In this document: piece by piece, positions 36,516 through 46,103 of the stretch | Position numbering within the stretch: position 1 is the stretch's first letter | Layout: the number at the start of each line of letters is the position of its first letter | Source: Gluconobacter cadivus | Lineage (GTDB): Bacteria > Pseudomonadota > Alphaproteobacteria > Acetobacterales > Acetobacteraceae | Reading direction: 5' to 3' | Assembly: GCF_015244745.1 (NCBI RefSeq) | Contig: NZ_JABCQI010000002.1 | Span: 248,001 to 312,000, forward strand | DNA length: 64,000 bases | Position numbers and translations under genes: made by a program | The notes under the pieces: model-generated | Told to the model about the DNA's origin: nothing | Database searches by the model: none | What the model saw: only the letters and a program-made list of their open reading frames with translations

Positions 36516-36839
36516 TTACCCCCGCAGCGGCTTATGCGCCCTTACCATCCGGCTCGTCGCCAGATAGCGGACATATCCTGCCCCCAGACGGTTCGCCCCG
36601 CCCGTGCAGACATGTGGCCCCGGCAGGGACGAAATCCTCCCGTCCCACACGGTATGAAGCAGACGCGGATCCGTTCGGCATTCCAACGTCCGATGATCCA
36701 CTCCCGACTGCCCCACATCATCCGCCAGAACAGAGTGCGCGGAAAGATCATTCCGACGCGGCTCCTGTGCTCCCGCCGACAGATCCGTCAGCGCCAGACC
36801 ACTTCCCGTCAGAACTGCAAGCAACAGCAGAGCACGCAT
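36516..36839 (-). CDS. Small secreted protein of unknown function
   Basis: 107 residues beginning with a signal peptide, MRALLLLAVLTGSGLALT, with a likely cut near DLSAGAQ. The mature part has two cysteines (LECRTD and HVCTGG) that could form a disulfide, and a Trp/Gly-containing HTVWDGRISSLPGPH segment. GGGAG lies nine bases before the ATG. No family recognised. Confidence 0.6.
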   Translation of the reverse strand: MRALLLLAVLTGSGLALTDLSAGAQEPRRNDLSAHSVLADDVGQSGVDHRTLECRTDPRLLHTVWDGRISSLPGPHVCTGGANRLGAGYVRYLATSRMVRAHKPLRG

Positions 36840-37014
36840 CAGCGAAACTCCCATCCAACAAGGCCGGCTCAGGACCGGTCGGTTAACAAGACGACTCTCG
36901 GGCATTAAAAGTTGCGGCAACTTTGTGGCGGGGCGAACAGATTTTTGCCTTCAAGCCGTCCGACCACTGGGCGTACAGATGGTTTTCCTGCCTCCCCAGT
37001 GCAAGGTGATGCCC

Positions 37015-37977
37015 ATGAACACCCGGACCCTCGTCCTCCCCGAACTTCTTCCGCTCCTTGAAGAAATCCCCACCGTCGATCTCTCGCCCGACTCCCTCCC
37101 CGCCTTCCGCGACGGACTGGAACAGGCCGCCGGACAGTCTTTCCTTCAGGCCGAAGACTATCCCGTCATCCTTGAACGACTGACCATTCCCGCCACGGAC
37201 ACCGCGCCCGCCCTCCGCCTCCTAAGCGTTCGCCCCCGCAAGGACGCCACCGCGCCACGCCCGGTCCTTCTGCACCTGCATGGCGGCGGCTATTTCGCAG
37301 GCCAGCCCGAACTCACAGCCACCCAGCTCTGCCAGTTCGCTCAGGATCTGGACTGCGTGGTCATTTCCCCGGATTACCGCCTCACCCCGGAACATCCCTT
37401 CCCGGCAGCCATTGAAGATGCCTACGCGACACTCTGCTGGATCACGCGCAACGCCGACACACTCGGAATCGACGCCTCCCGCATCGGCCTGACCGGCGAA
37501 AGCGCGGGCGGCGGGCTCGCAGCCGGACTGGCCCTTCTGACCCGGGACCGCGAGGGCCCGACGCTCCTGTTCCAGAACCTCGTCTACCCCGTGCTCGACG
37601 ACCGCACGACGACGGGTCAGCCCAACGCTTCCCCGGTCGGAGGCGAGTTCCTGTGGACCCGCGCCAGCAACACCTTCATGTGGACGGCCCTCCTCAATCC
37701 CGTAGCGCCCGGCTCTGCTGACGTCTCACCCTACGCCGCGCCCGCCCGCGCCACCGACCTGTCCGATCTGCCCCCGACCTATCTGTCCGTCGGCGCGCTG
37801 GACCTGTTTCTGGACGAAGACCTCGCCTACGCGCAGCGCCTGATCCATCAGGGCGTTTCGGTAGAACTGGAAATCGTGCCCGGCGCCTGCCATATCTTCG
37901 ACCAGACAGACACCCCGGTCGCCACCCGCTCCATCGCACGCCGTATCGACGCCATGAAACGCGGATTCGGTCTCTGA
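37015..37977 (+). CDS. Alpha/beta-hydrolase, HSL-type esterase
   Basis: 320-residue cytosolic esterase of the hormone-sensitive-lipase group. The oxyanion-hole motif is LHGGGYFAG, the nucleophile serine is in GESAGGGLAAG, and the remaining triad residues are probably the Asp in ALDLFLDED and the His in GACHIFD. AAGGTG six bases before 37015 decides the start; earlier in-frame ATG codons lack a ribosome site. Natural substrate unknown, most likely short acyl esters. Confidence 0.85.
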   Translation: MNTRTLVLPELLPLLEEIPTVDLSPDSLPAFRDGLEQAAGQSFLQAEDYPVILERLTIPATDTAPALRLLSVRPRKDATAPRPVLLHLHGGGYFAGQPELTATQLCQFAQDLDCVVISPDYRLTPEHPFPAAIEDAYATLCWITRNADTLGIDASRIGLTGESAGGGLAAGLALLTRDREGPTLLFQNLVYPVLDDRTTTGQPNASPVGGEFLWTRASNTFMWTALLNPVAPGSADVSPYAAPARATDLSDLPPTYLSVGALDLFLDEDLAYAQRLIHQGVSVELEIVPGACHIFDQTDTPVATRSIARRIDAMKRGFGL

Positions 37978-38050
37978 AGAGTGCGCGGCCAAAAGACAGG
38001 CCCCGGTTCCCATCATGTCACAGGGGCCGGGGAGACAGGAGAACAAGTTC

Positions 38051-40705
38051 ATGGGCGACCATCGCGATGACCGGGACGCCATCAACGGCGAAAACACCGT
38101 CTATCTGGCGGAGCTGCACGCACGCTGGCAGCATGACCCGGCCTCCGTAGACACGGCCTTCGCCTCCCTGTTCGAAACCCTTGGCTCTGACCGCCTGCCC
38201 GCGGAAACAACAGAGCAGACCGACGCCAGCGCCGAAAGCCTGAAATTCGCCTATCGCCTGCGCGGACATGCCATCGCAAAGCTGGACCCGCTGGGCCTGG
38301 CACCCGTTCCCGACATTCCCGAACTGAACCCGCCCGGTGCCGACCGAGACCTGATCGCCCGTCTGCGACGTGCCTATTGCGGCACCACAGCCGCCGAGTT
38401 CATGCATCTTCAGGACCCCGCCCAACGCCAGTGGTGGATCGACCGTCTGGAGACGCCGGTTCCCGGCCCGTCGCTGGACCAGAAGCGCCTCCTCCTCGCC
38501 CTGACCCGCGCCGAAGCCTTCGAGCAGTTCTGCCAGAAACGCTTCATGGGCATGCGCCGTTTCGGCCTTGAAGGCGGTGAGAGCGTCATTGTCGCCCTGC
38601 GCACCCTGATCGATGCCGCCGCACAGGACGACGTGCGCTCCGTCTCGCTCGGCATGCCCCATCGCGGCCGTCTGAACGTAATGGCCAACATTCTGCGCAA
38701 GCCGTTTGCCGCCATTTTCAGCGAATTCGCAGGCACCGCCTTCAAGCCCGACACCATTCAGGGCTCGGGCGATGTAAAATACCATCTCGGCACCGCCACA
38801 ACGCTCGAACATGCAGGCCATACCGTCCGCATTTCGCTTCTGCCCAACCCCTCGCATCTGGAAGCGGTGGACCCCGTTGTGCTGGGCCGTGTCCGCGCCG
38901 ATCAGGATCGCGAAAAGGACCACGACCGCCAGCATCATCTGGGCATTCTCGTCCACGGCGATGCTGCCTTTGCCGGTCAGGGCGTCGTGTACGAAACCCT
39001 GAGCCTGTCCAAGCTGGAAGGCTACCGGACGGGCGGCACGGTTCACGTCATCATCAACAATCAGATCGGCTTCACCACCGTCCAGTCCGACGCCCATTCC
39101 GGCATCCACAATACCGACATCGCCAAATCCGTTCAGGCCCCGATCCTGCACGTCAATGGCGATGACCCCGAAGCCGTCTCCCGCTGCGCTTTTCTGGCGC
39201 ATGAATGGCGCCGCACCTTCCAGTCCGACATCGTGCTGGACGTCGTCTGCTATCGCCGTCACGGCCATAACGAAGCCGACGAACCCGCCTTCACGCAGCC
39301 CGCGATGGTCCACGCCATCCAGTCCCGCGCCACGACACGCAGCCTCTACGCCCAGCACCTGACCCGCACGGGCGTCATGACCGAGGCCGAAGTCGAGGAG
39401 ATGTGGAACCACTTCCAGAACCGTCTGGAAGAACAGTTCGAAACCTCCAGAACCTATCGACCCAACAGCACGGACTGGCTCGACGGCCCCGAAGATCCGA
39501 CACGCCTGCAGGATGAGCAGGACCGCATCCAGCCCATGACCGGGGTGCCGCTCCGCCGCCTGCGGGATGTCGGAGACGCTATCGGAACGATCCCCGAAGG
39601 TCTGGCCGTCCACCCCCGTCTGGCCCGCCAGATCACCGCACGCGGCAAGGCGGTAGCCGATGGCGGTCCACTCGACTGGGCCACGGCGGAAGCCCTCGCT
39701 TTCGGCACTCTGTCCATGGACGGCCACCCTGTCCGCCTGTCAGGTCAGGACAGCCGTCGCGGCACGTTCAGCCAGCGTCACGCCGTGCTGTTCGATCAGG
39801 ACACAGGCCGCGAAGACACGCCCCTGACCCATATCGCGCCCCATCAGGCCCCGCTGAACATCTGGAACTCACCGCTCTCGGAATATGCTGTTCTCGGCTT
39901 TGAGTACGGCTATTCCCTCGGCGATCCGGAAGCTCTGGTTCTGTGGGAAGCGCAGTTCGGCGATTTCGCCAACGGTGCGCAGATCATCCTCGACCAGTTC
40001 ATCGCATCCGGCGAAACCAAGTGGCTGCGGACCTCCGGCCTGACCCTGCTTCTGCCGCATGGCTATGAAGGCGGTGGCCCGGAACATTCTTCCGCCCGCC
40101 CCGAGCGCATTCTTCAGCTCTGCGCCGAAAACAACATGCGCGTGTGCAACATCACGACACCCGCCAACTACTTCCACGCCCTGCGCCGTCAGATCGCACG
40201 CCGCTGCCGCAAGCCGCTGGTCGTTTTCACACCCAAATCCCTGCTCCGCAACAAGGACGCGGTATCCATGCTGGACGAAATGGGACCGCACACCCGTTTC
40301 CAGCCCGTCATCGCAGACCCAGCCAAGGAAGAAGGTGCACGCCGCGTCATTCTATGCACGGGCAAGGTCTATTACGATCTGGTCGCCGAACGCACGCGCC
40401 AGAACCGTGACGATGTCGCCATCATCCGCATGGAACAGCTCTATCCCTTCCCGCACCATGCACTCATGGAGCAGCTCGCCCGCCATCCGGACGCAGAACA
40501 GGTCGTGTGGTGTCAGGAAGAGCCCCTCAACAACGGGGCATGGATTTTCGTGGACCGTCGCATCGAACGCGCCCTGCGCGCCTGCGAGCATCGGGTACAG
40601 CGCCCGGACTATGCAGGCCGCGACAGTGCCGCCTCGCCCGCAACCGGACTACCGGGCGTGCACGCCGCCCAGCAGGAAAAACTGGTTCAGGACGCTCTGT
40701 CCTGA
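38051..40705 (+). CDS. sucA: 2-oxoglutarate dehydrogenase E1 component
   Basis: 884-residue thiamine-diphosphate enzyme of the 2-oxoglutarate dehydrogenase complex. The N-terminal E2-contact helix is present (NTVYLAELHARWQHDPASVD), then GMPHRGRLNVMAN, the ThDP/Mg site HGDAAFAGQGVVYETLSLSK, and the C-terminal transketolase-like half with PHGYEGGGPEHSSARPERIL. AGGAG lies nine bases upstream of 38051. The E2 (sucB) and lpd genes do not follow, unlike in most proteobacteria. Gluconobacter is known for an incomplete citrate cycle, so the enzyme probably serves glutamate/succinyl-CoA supply. Confidence 0.95.
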   Translation: MGDHRDDRDAINGENTVYLAELHARWQHDPASVDTAFASLFETLGSDRLPAETTEQTDASAESLKFAYRLRGHAIAKLDPLGLAPVPDIPELNPPGADRDLIARLRRAYCGTTAAEFMHLQDPAQRQWWIDRLETPVPGPSLDQKRLLLALTRAEAFEQFCQKRFMGMRRFGLEGGESVIVALRTLIDAAAQDDVRSVSLGMPHRGRLNVMANILRKPFAAIFSEFAGTAFKPDTIQGSGDVKYHLGTATTLEHAGHTVRISLLPNPSHLEAVDPVVLGRVRADQDREKDHDRQHHLGILVHGDAAFAGQGVVYETLSLSKLEGYRTGGTVHVIINNQIGFTTVQSDAHSGIHNTDIAKSVQAPILHVNGDDPEAVSRCAFLAHEWRRTFQSDIVLDVVCYRRHGHNEADEPAFTQPAMVHAIQSRATTRSLYAQHLTRTGVMTEAEVEEMWNHFQNRLEEQFETSRTYRPNSTDWLDGPEDPTRLQDEQDRIQPMTGVPLRRLRDVGDAIGTIPEGLAVHPRLARQITARGKAVADGGPLDWATAEALAFGTLSMDGHPVRLSGQDSRRGTFSQRHAVLFDQDTGREDTPLTHIAPHQAPLNIWNSPLSEYAVLGFEYGYSLGDPEALVLWEAQFGDFANGAQIILDQFIASGETKWLRTSGLTLLLPHGYEGGGPEHSSARPERILQLCAENNMRVCNITTPANYFHALRRQIARRCRKPLVVFTPKSLLRNKDAVSMLDEMGPHTRFQPVIADPAKEEGARRVILCTGKVYYDLVAERTRQNRDDVAIIRMEQLYPFPHHALMEQLARHPDAEQVVWCQEEPLNNGAWIFVDRRIERALRACEHRVQRPDYAGRDSAASPATGLPGVHAAQQEKLVQDALS

Positions 40706-40727
40706 ACCACCCCAAAAAGGAAAAACC

Positions 40728-40889
40728 TCAGGTCGGGCCGCCCTGATAGCCATAGCTGCTGCGGCCCGCTCCGACATTCCCGTAATCATCACCACGGAAC
40801 TGCCGTGAGCCCTGCCCGCCATAATCCGGCCCACACGCCGCCAGCGCCGCCAGGAGTCCAAGCGCTATCCCAATCCGAACCCGCATCAT
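40728..40889 (-). CDS. Small lipoprotein
   Basis: 53 residues with a clear lipoprotein signal, MMRVRIGIALGLLAALAACG; lipobox LAAC, followed by a Gly/Tyr/Asp/Arg-rich mature part of about 35 residues (GPDYGGQGSRQF). AAGGA stands before three in-frame ATG codons at 40895, 40889 and 40886; 40889 has the best spacing. It converges on sucA. No family recognised. Confidence 0.65.
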   Translation of the reverse strand: MMRVRIGIALGLLAALAACGPDYGGQGSRQFRGDDYGNVGAGRSSYGYQGGPT

Positions 40890-41000
40890 CAGCATTTTCC
40901 TTGCGTATCAGCCTGTTGCGACATCATAGGCCGCAAAATCCCGGCAGACCACCAGCGGATAGCTGTTTGATGTAGGGGCATCTGCTCTTTTCGGGAAAAA

Positions 41001-41076
41001 TGGTGAACCGGCTGGGACTCGAACCCAGGACCATTCGATTAAAAGTCGAATGCTCTACCAACTGAGCTACCGGTTC
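41001..41076 (-). tRNA. tRNA-Lys (anticodon TTT)
   Basis: 76-base cloverleaf with encoded CCA: acceptor GAACCGG/CCGGTTC, D-arm GCTC/GAGC, anticodon stem TTCGA/TCGAA with loop CTTTTAA, T-arm CTGGG-TTCGAGT-CCCAG. Confidence 0.97.
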
Positions 41077-41228
41077 ATCCGCACGCTGGCTACCCCACAA
41101 CCTATAGGGCGTCAACCTCACAACCGCGAAAAACAGGCCCAGTGCCTCTCCAGACATGGTCTCTCCTCGCAAAAGAGGCTATGGGCGCCACACACTTCGT
41201 CTCTCTCAGTCCCGAAAGGAAGAAACAG

Positions 41229-41651
41229 ATGCCCATCCAGATTCTTCCCGGTCTCGCACTCGAAGACGACGAACTGAAGGTGACCTATATTCTGGCGTCA
41301 GGCCCCGGCGGTCAGAACGTCAACAAGGTGGCGACGGCCGCACAGCTCCGCTTCGACGCCGCACGATCTCCCGCCCTGCCAGACCGGATCAGAACCCGCC
41401 TGATCGAACTGGCAGGGAGCCGGGCCACGCAGAATGGCGAAATCATCATCACTGCACGTCGCTTCCGGACACAACAGCGCAACCGCGAAGACGCCATCGA
41501 GCGTCTGGCAGAACTGATCCGGAAAGCGGCCCATCGCCCTGCGTTCCGCGTCGCCACACGCCCCGGAAAGGCCGCCAGACAGCGCCGTCTGGACGGAAAA
41601 TCCCACCGGGCGGGGATCAAGCGCAACCGGACAGTACGTCTGGACGACTGA
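41229..41651 (+). CDS. arfB: Alternative ribosome-rescue factor B / peptidyl-tRNA hydrolase
   Basis: 140-residue release-factor-like protein. The catalytic GGQ is in ASGPGGQNVNKVATAAQLRF, as in ArfB/YaeJ, and the C-terminal tail is rich in Arg and Lys (RPGKAARQRRLDGKSHRAGIK and beyond), the part that enters the empty mRNA channel of stalled ribosomes. AAGGAAG seven bases upstream supports 41229. The tRNA-recognition domain of full RF1/RF2 is absent. Confidence 0.92.
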   Translation: MPIQILPGLALEDDELKVTYILASGPGGQNVNKVATAAQLRFDAARSPALPDRIRTRLIELAGSRATQNGEIIITARRFRTQQRNREDAIERLAELIRKAAHRPAFRVATRPGKAARQRRLDGKSHRAGIKRNRTVRLDD

Positions 41652-41994
41652 TTAACGTCATCGGCGATATCCATGCCGAACAGGACCGGCCACAGCTTTT
41701 TTCTTCCCCCACGATCTCATCCGATACGGTCAAATAACATAAATTCGGACCCAGAACCGGTCCCTACAAACATCACCGAAACGAACAATTCTATATTTCT
41801 CCAGAAAACATCAATCTGGAATTTAATTTCCCCAACCCGAACCGTAAAATCTTTTTGTTGCTAACCTGCAACAGGGAGAAAAACAGTTTCAAAAATCATT
41901 TTTGCTACTTTCCCGTAACAAGTTTTTGTCATTACTCTTTCTAACCCCCCGCTGAACCCAAGGGCGGTGTCTTATGGAGGTACAAAGAGTAATA
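41652..41994. other. AT-rich non-coding region upstream of the TonB receptor
   Basis: 343 bases without a supported gene, distinctly AT-rich from about 41740 to 41940. It contains GTTGC-N6-GCAAC near 41857 and several T and A tracts, consistent with a promoter and long 5' leader for the TonB-dependent receptor. No Fur-box, riboswitch or terminator could be matched with confidence. Confidence 0.5.
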
Positions 41995-44637
41995 ATGAAA
42001 TCCCGGCACCGCATCTCCCTGCTCGTGACAACAGCCTTTTCTGTCATGCCGTGTCTGTCCGCTTTCGCCGCGACGACAACCCCTCATCCTGTCCGTCACC
42101 ACAGCACCAAGACTGGCAGCAGCACGCACGCAACTGCACATCCCGCCAATACTCCAGTCGCGAAGACTGCGAGTGCCGCACCACGCAAGAAAAAGACTGA
42201 CGTCAACTTCGCGGGTGAAGCCGAGACGATCAACGTCACCACCGGCACCCACGCGACGAACCGCAAGGCCCGTGAAAGCACGTCCCCCGTCACCGTGGTC
42301 TCTGCCGCGACGCTCCGCCGCTCTGGCATGCTGAACCTCTCGGACGCCCTGACCCGGACTTATGCCTCCATCAACGTGGTCGCGATGGGCGCGGATTCCG
42401 CAGCCCTGACGTCTTCCATCCAGATGCGCGGCCTCGGCCCGAACGAAGTGCTGGTTCTGGTGGACGGCAAGCGCCGCCACAACACCGCGAACATCACCGC
42501 CGATGCAGGCCCGCAGTTCGGCTCCACGGGCGCCGATCTGAACACAATCCCCGCAAACGCCATCGACCATATCGAAGTGCTCGAAGACGGCGCGGCTGCG
42601 ATGTACGGCTCGGACGCCATTGCCGGTGTGGTGAACATCATCACCAAAAAGCAGGCCCACGGCATGCAGACCTCCGTGCAGACCGGCGCAAACGCCTATA
42701 ATGGCGACGGCTGGCAGTACAAGGTCGGCGCGGATGGCGGCGTAAAATGGGGCAGCGACGGCTACCTGCATCTCAGCGGCGAAGTCTATCACACGGATCA
42801 CATGGTCGTCGGCGCGCGGGACCACCGCCTGATTGGTAGTTGGCCCACAAACGCCACAACCACGGGCTACTATAACGGTATCGTTCCGAATGCGATGAAC
42901 GTGCCGACCAATTCCAACAAGATCATGAGCACACCGGAAGAAACCCGCGAAAGCCTCGCCATTGACTTCGGCAAGACCATTACTGAAGGCGTGAATTTCT
43001 ACGGCCTCATCACCTATATGCACCGCCATGGCGAAGCGTATGAAAACTACCGCACGCCCGTCATCGCGCCCACCATGTATCCGGCTGGCTTCTCCCCGCT
43101 CGAAACCTCGGAAGAGAACGACTACGCCGCCACGCTGGGCCTCAAGGGCGACAACTTTCTGGGCTTCGATTGGGATCTGAGCACCACATACGGCGCCGAT
43201 GGCAACAAAATCGGCAACAAAAACACCGTCAATACCGGTATGCTGGCCAGCACATGCTCCACAGTTCCGGGCTCGGCCTATTATTCCACCGATGGTTGCG
43301 GCTGGTCCCCCAACACGACGCGTGCTGAAACCTATCGTATGGCGCAGTGGACCAACAATCTGGACTTCCGCCGCCACTTCAATATCGCCAACGTCGTGCC
43401 CATGACGCTGGCCTTCGGTGGCGAACATCGCCTCGAAACCTATGAGATCAAGGCAGGCACCCCGCCCTCCTATGAACTGGGCGGCACGCAGGGCTATGCC
43501 GGTCTCGGCCCCAACAGCGCCGGCAACTGGAGCCGTGACATCTGGGCCGCCTATGTCGATGGCGACTTTCACCCGCTCCCGCACTGGGATCTCGATTTCG
43601 CAGGGCGCTTCGAGCACTACACGGATGTCGGCAACACGGAAAACGGTAAGGTCTCGACCCGCTACGACGTGAGCAAACGCATCGCGATCCGTGGCACGAT
43701 CAGCACCGGCTTCCGCGCGCCGACGCTGGCCGAACAGCACTATAGCGCCATGAACGTGGACCCGACCGGCGCCTCCGGCCTGCTACCCGTCAACTCAACA
43801 GCCGCCCGCATTCTGGGTGCCAGCGCCCTGAAGCCGGAACGCTCCGTCAGTGCCAGCGGTGGCATCGTCCTGGAGCCCGTGAAGAACTTCCACGTCGAGA
43901 CGGATGTCTACCAGATCAATCTGCGTGACCGCATCGTGGGCGGTGGTACCGTCAACGGTCAGCCCGCCGTCGATGCCATCGAAGCCATGGGATATTCCCT
44001 GCCTCTGAACAGCATCACGCTCGACAACGTCTCCGCCTACTACATGACCAACGGCGCCAGCACCCGCACGCAAGGCCTCGACATCAAGGCGGACTACATG
44101 TTCCGCTTCCATAATGCTGGCAACCTGAACCTCAGCATGGCACTGGACCTCAACCGGACACGTCTGCACCACAACGGAACGGACACCAACGGCAATGTGC
44201 TGCTGAACGCACAGAACATCGGCTACATCACGACCGCCTATCCGCGCAGCAAAATCATCCTGAACGCGTTTTATACGATCGGAAAATGGGACCTGAACGT
44301 GCGTCAGACCCGCTACGGCGAGACCACGGACATGCTGACCTACTATGACTGGACGGATAAGACGCTCACCTGCCCGAGCGGCGGCAAGCTGGCCTATTCC
44401 AACAGCTGCTTTGCGCAGTTCAAGAATACGCCGCGCTGGCTGACCGATATCGAAGTCGGCTACCGCTTCAACAGCCACTGGCATCTGGCGATCGGTGCGA
44501 ACAACGTCTTCAACGTCCGCCCCCGTCGTGTTCCGCAGATCAACAACTCCCGCGGCGCCCAGATCTACGACCAGTTCTCTCTGCAGGTTCCCATCACCGG
44601 CGGCTACTATTACGGCCGTATCAACGCCAGCTTCTAA
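41995..44637 (+). CDS. TonB-dependent outer-membrane receptor
   Basis: 880 residues with a signal peptide (MKSRHRISLLVTTAFSVMPC, cut after about residue 25), a Thr/His/Lys-rich linker to residue 70, a plug domain (STSPVTVVSAATLRRSGMLN to AAMYGSDAIAGVVNIITK) and a 22-strand-type barrel ending in aromatic Phe (YYGRINASF). Such receptors import iron chelates, cobalamin, sugars or metal complexes. Nothing next to it reveals the ligand. ATG at 41974 is an alternative that would extend the signal by seven residues. No adjacent sigma/anti-sigma pair was seen. Confidence 0.9.
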   Translation: MKSRHRISLLVTTAFSVMPCLSAFAATTTPHPVRHHSTKTGSSTHATAHPANTPVAKTASAAPRKKKTDVNFAGEAETINVTTGTHATNRKARESTSPVTVVSAATLRRSGMLNLSDALTRTYASINVVAMGADSAALTSSIQMRGLGPNEVLVLVDGKRRHNTANITADAGPQFGSTGADLNTIPANAIDHIEVLEDGAAAMYGSDAIAGVVNIITKKQAHGMQTSVQTGANAYNGDGWQYKVGADGGVKWGSDGYLHLSGEVYHTDHMVVGARDHRLIGSWPTNATTTGYYNGIVPNAMNVPTNSNKIMSTPEETRESLAIDFGKTITEGVNFYGLITYMHRHGEAYENYRTPVIAPTMYPAGFSPLETSEENDYAATLGLKGDNFLGFDWDLSTTYGADGNKIGNKNTVNTGMLASTCSTVPGSAYYSTDGCGWSPNTTRAETYRMAQWTNNLDFRRHFNIANVVPMTLAFGGEHRLETYEIKAGTPPSYELGGTQGYAGLGPNSAGNWSRDIWAAYVDGDFHPLPHWDLDFAGRFEHYTDVGNTENGKVSTRYDVSKRIAIRGTISTGFRAPTLAEQHYSAMNVDPTGASGLLPVNSTAARILGASALKPERSVSASGGIVLEPVKNFHVETDVYQINLRDRIVGGGTVNGQPAVDAIEAMGYSLPLNSITLDNVSAYYMTNGASTRTQGLDIKADYMFRFHNAGNLNLSMALDLNRTRLHHNGTDTNGNVLLNAQNIGYITTAYPRSKIILNAFYTIGKWDLNVRQTRYGETTDMLTYYDWTDKTLTCPSGGKLAYSNSCFAQFKNTPRWLTDIEVGYRFNSHWHLAIGANNVFNVRPRRVPQINNSRGAQIYDQFSLQVPITGGYYYGRINASF

Positions 44638-44663
44638 AATCCACTTTCAGACCGTTTCATAAG

Positions 44664-44694
44664 AAAGGCGCCCCGCTACAGGGCGCCTTTTTTT
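44664..44694 (+). terminator. Terminator of the TonB receptor gene
   Basis: AAAGGCGCCC (44664-44673) pairs with GGGCGCCTTT (44681-44690), loop CGCTACA, then TTTT. It is 27 bases beyond the stop. Confidence 0.92.
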
Positions 44695-44869
44695 AGAAAA
44701 TAGCCCGATCCGGAATACTTGCAACATCTGGTGTCGTGATCGCGACAGTATTGGCGAAATGACTGCGCGCATCCTCTCCATGAACCACGCCACTCGAACA
44801 GGCAGACAAAGCCAGCGCACAGGATAGAACCATCACATCCAATACCAGAGTTTATTTCCTGATTATCAT
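44693..44869 (-). pseudogene. Small lipoprotein gene with in-frame ochre at codon 6
   Basis: From the ATG at 44869, preceded by a good AAAAGGAAG ribosome site, the frame reads MIIRK, then TAA (44852-44854), then TLVLDVMVLSCALALSACSSG and 30 more residues to TAA at 44693. Ignoring the stop, the N-terminus is a textbook lipoprotein signal: basic start, hydrophobic core, lipobox LSAC. A 46-residue product could still start at ATG 44833 but with a short, uncharged signal. Either a nonsense mutation has inactivated it or translation restarts downstream. No family recognised. Confidence 0.55.
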
Positions 44870-44997
44870 TTTATTCTTCCTTTTCTGATCCTGACGACCA
44901 TACGATCAGAAAAAATATCCGTGAAATCTTATGTTTCTATCTGTTCATAAGAACGATTTATAAAAAACCTTGCCTATCACGCGACATAAATCAGCAA

Positions 44998-45030
44998 CAA
45001 AAAAAGCCGGCGCATCACTGCACCGGCTTT
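44998..45030 (-). terminator. Terminator of the cyclophilin gene
   Basis: On the minus strand AAAGCCGG pairs with CCGGCTTT (45003-45030) around a GC-containing inner loop, followed by seven T residues and GTTG. Confidence 0.88.
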
Positions 45031-45055
45031 CGTAAAATCCGCTTTTACGCAGGAT

Positions 45056-45541
45056 TCAGGCTTCGACATAGGCCTTGACGATGATGTCGGGGTCCTTAAC
45101 CACACCACCCGCGCCGGAACCACGCTTGAGCTGGTCCACATATTCCATGCCTTCCGTGACCTGACCGACGATTGTGTACTGACCGTTCAGATGCGGGCTG
45201 GCAGCGAACATGATGAAGAACTGGCTGTTGGCGGAGTTCGGGGCCATCGTGCGGGCCATGCCGACCGTGCCACGCTCGAACTTGGCAGCATTCGTGAACT
45301 CGGCCTTGAGGTCCGGATAGGAGCTGCCGCTCGTGCCGGTTCCCGTCGGATCGCCGCCCTGTGCCATGAAGCCCTCGATCACGCGATGGAACTTCACGCC
45401 ATCATAGAAGCCTTCGCTGGCCAGCAGCTTGAGGCGCTCAGCAGCCAGAGGCGCCAGATCGGGGCGCAGCTCGATGACCACCTTGCCAGTCTTGAGCTCG
45501 AAAACCAGCTTGTTGCCGTCGGGCACTGCAGTATCGGACAT
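45056..45541 (-). CDS. Peptidyl-prolyl cis-trans isomerase (cyclophilin)
   Basis: 161-residue single-domain cyclophilin. The catalytic segment VKFHRVIEGFMAQGGDPTGTGTSG carries the key arginine, with MARTMAPNSANSQFFIMF and HLNGQYTIVGQVTEGMEYVD completing the fold. There is no signal peptide, so it is cytoplasmic. GGAAGG upstream of 45541 decides the start; the frame is open further upstream, overlapping coaD. It follows coaD on the same strand. Confidence 0.94.
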   Translation of the reverse strand: MSDTAVPDGNKLVFELKTGKVVIELRPDLAPLAAERLKLLASEGFYDGVKFHRVIEGFMAQGGDPTGTGTSGSSYPDLKAEFTNAAKFERGTVGMARTMAPNSANSQFFIMFAASPHLNGQYTIVGQVTEGMEYVDQLKRGSGAGGVVKDPDIIVKAYVEA

Positions 45542-45572
45542 CTTGGAACCTTCCAGAAATCGTTGAAGGTTC

Positions 45573-46103
45573 CTATGTCGGCCCTCGGCCCAGTTTCGAC
45601 AAGACGATATGTGCAACATCTTCGCTGACGAAGGGTGAAATATCTCCCCCCAGCCGCGCGATTTCCTTCACGATGCGACTGGCCGTGCTGCGATGTTCTT
45701 CAGACGACAGCAGGAAAACCGTCTCGATTTCCGGCGCCAGACGACGCAAAGCGCCGGAAAGCTGGCTTTCGTAATCGAAATCTCCACCGGACCGAAGGCC
45801 GCGCACAACCGTGCCCGCCCCCGCCTGACGCACGGCATCCACTAGAAGCGTATCGAAGCCAACAACCTCGATCCGCTCTCCATGGGGCAGCTTGTCCACC
45901 TCGTATCGCAGAGCCGAGAGCCGCGCCTCCAGATCCAGCAGCGGCTGCTTGCCTTCATTGACCGCCACCCCGACCAGCAGCCGGTCGAACAGCGCGGAGG
46001 CCCTGTGGATGATGTCCAGATGCCCGAACGTGACCGGATCGAACGTGCCGGGATAAAACCCGACACGCGGATCCGTCCGCGCCTCAGGCGTCAGGTGCAG
46101 CAT
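45573..46103 (-). CDS. coaD: Phosphopantetheine adenylyltransferase
   Basis: 176-residue enzyme of coenzyme A synthesis, joining ATP and 4'-phosphopantetheine. The nucleotidyltransferase motif is [35 protein letters not shown] and the C-terminal [21 protein letters not shown] are typical. The gene starts inside the last 20 bases of gyrA, suggesting coupled translation. AGG six bases before ATG at 46103 favours this start over ATG 46106. Confidence 0.94.
   Translation of the reverse strand: MLHLTPEARTDPRVGFYPGTFDPVTFGHLDIIHRASALFDRLLVGVAVNEGKQPLLDLEARLSALRYEVDKLPHGERIEVVGFDTLLVDAVRQAGAGTVVRGLRSGGDFDYESQLSGALRRLAPEIETVFLLSSEEHRSTASRIVKEIARLGGDISPFVSEDVAHIVLSKLGRGPT

Noticed and set aside
41941-43740. 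599-codon frame antisense to the TonB receptor
   Set aside because: Shadow of a GC-rich gene; no start site or domains.
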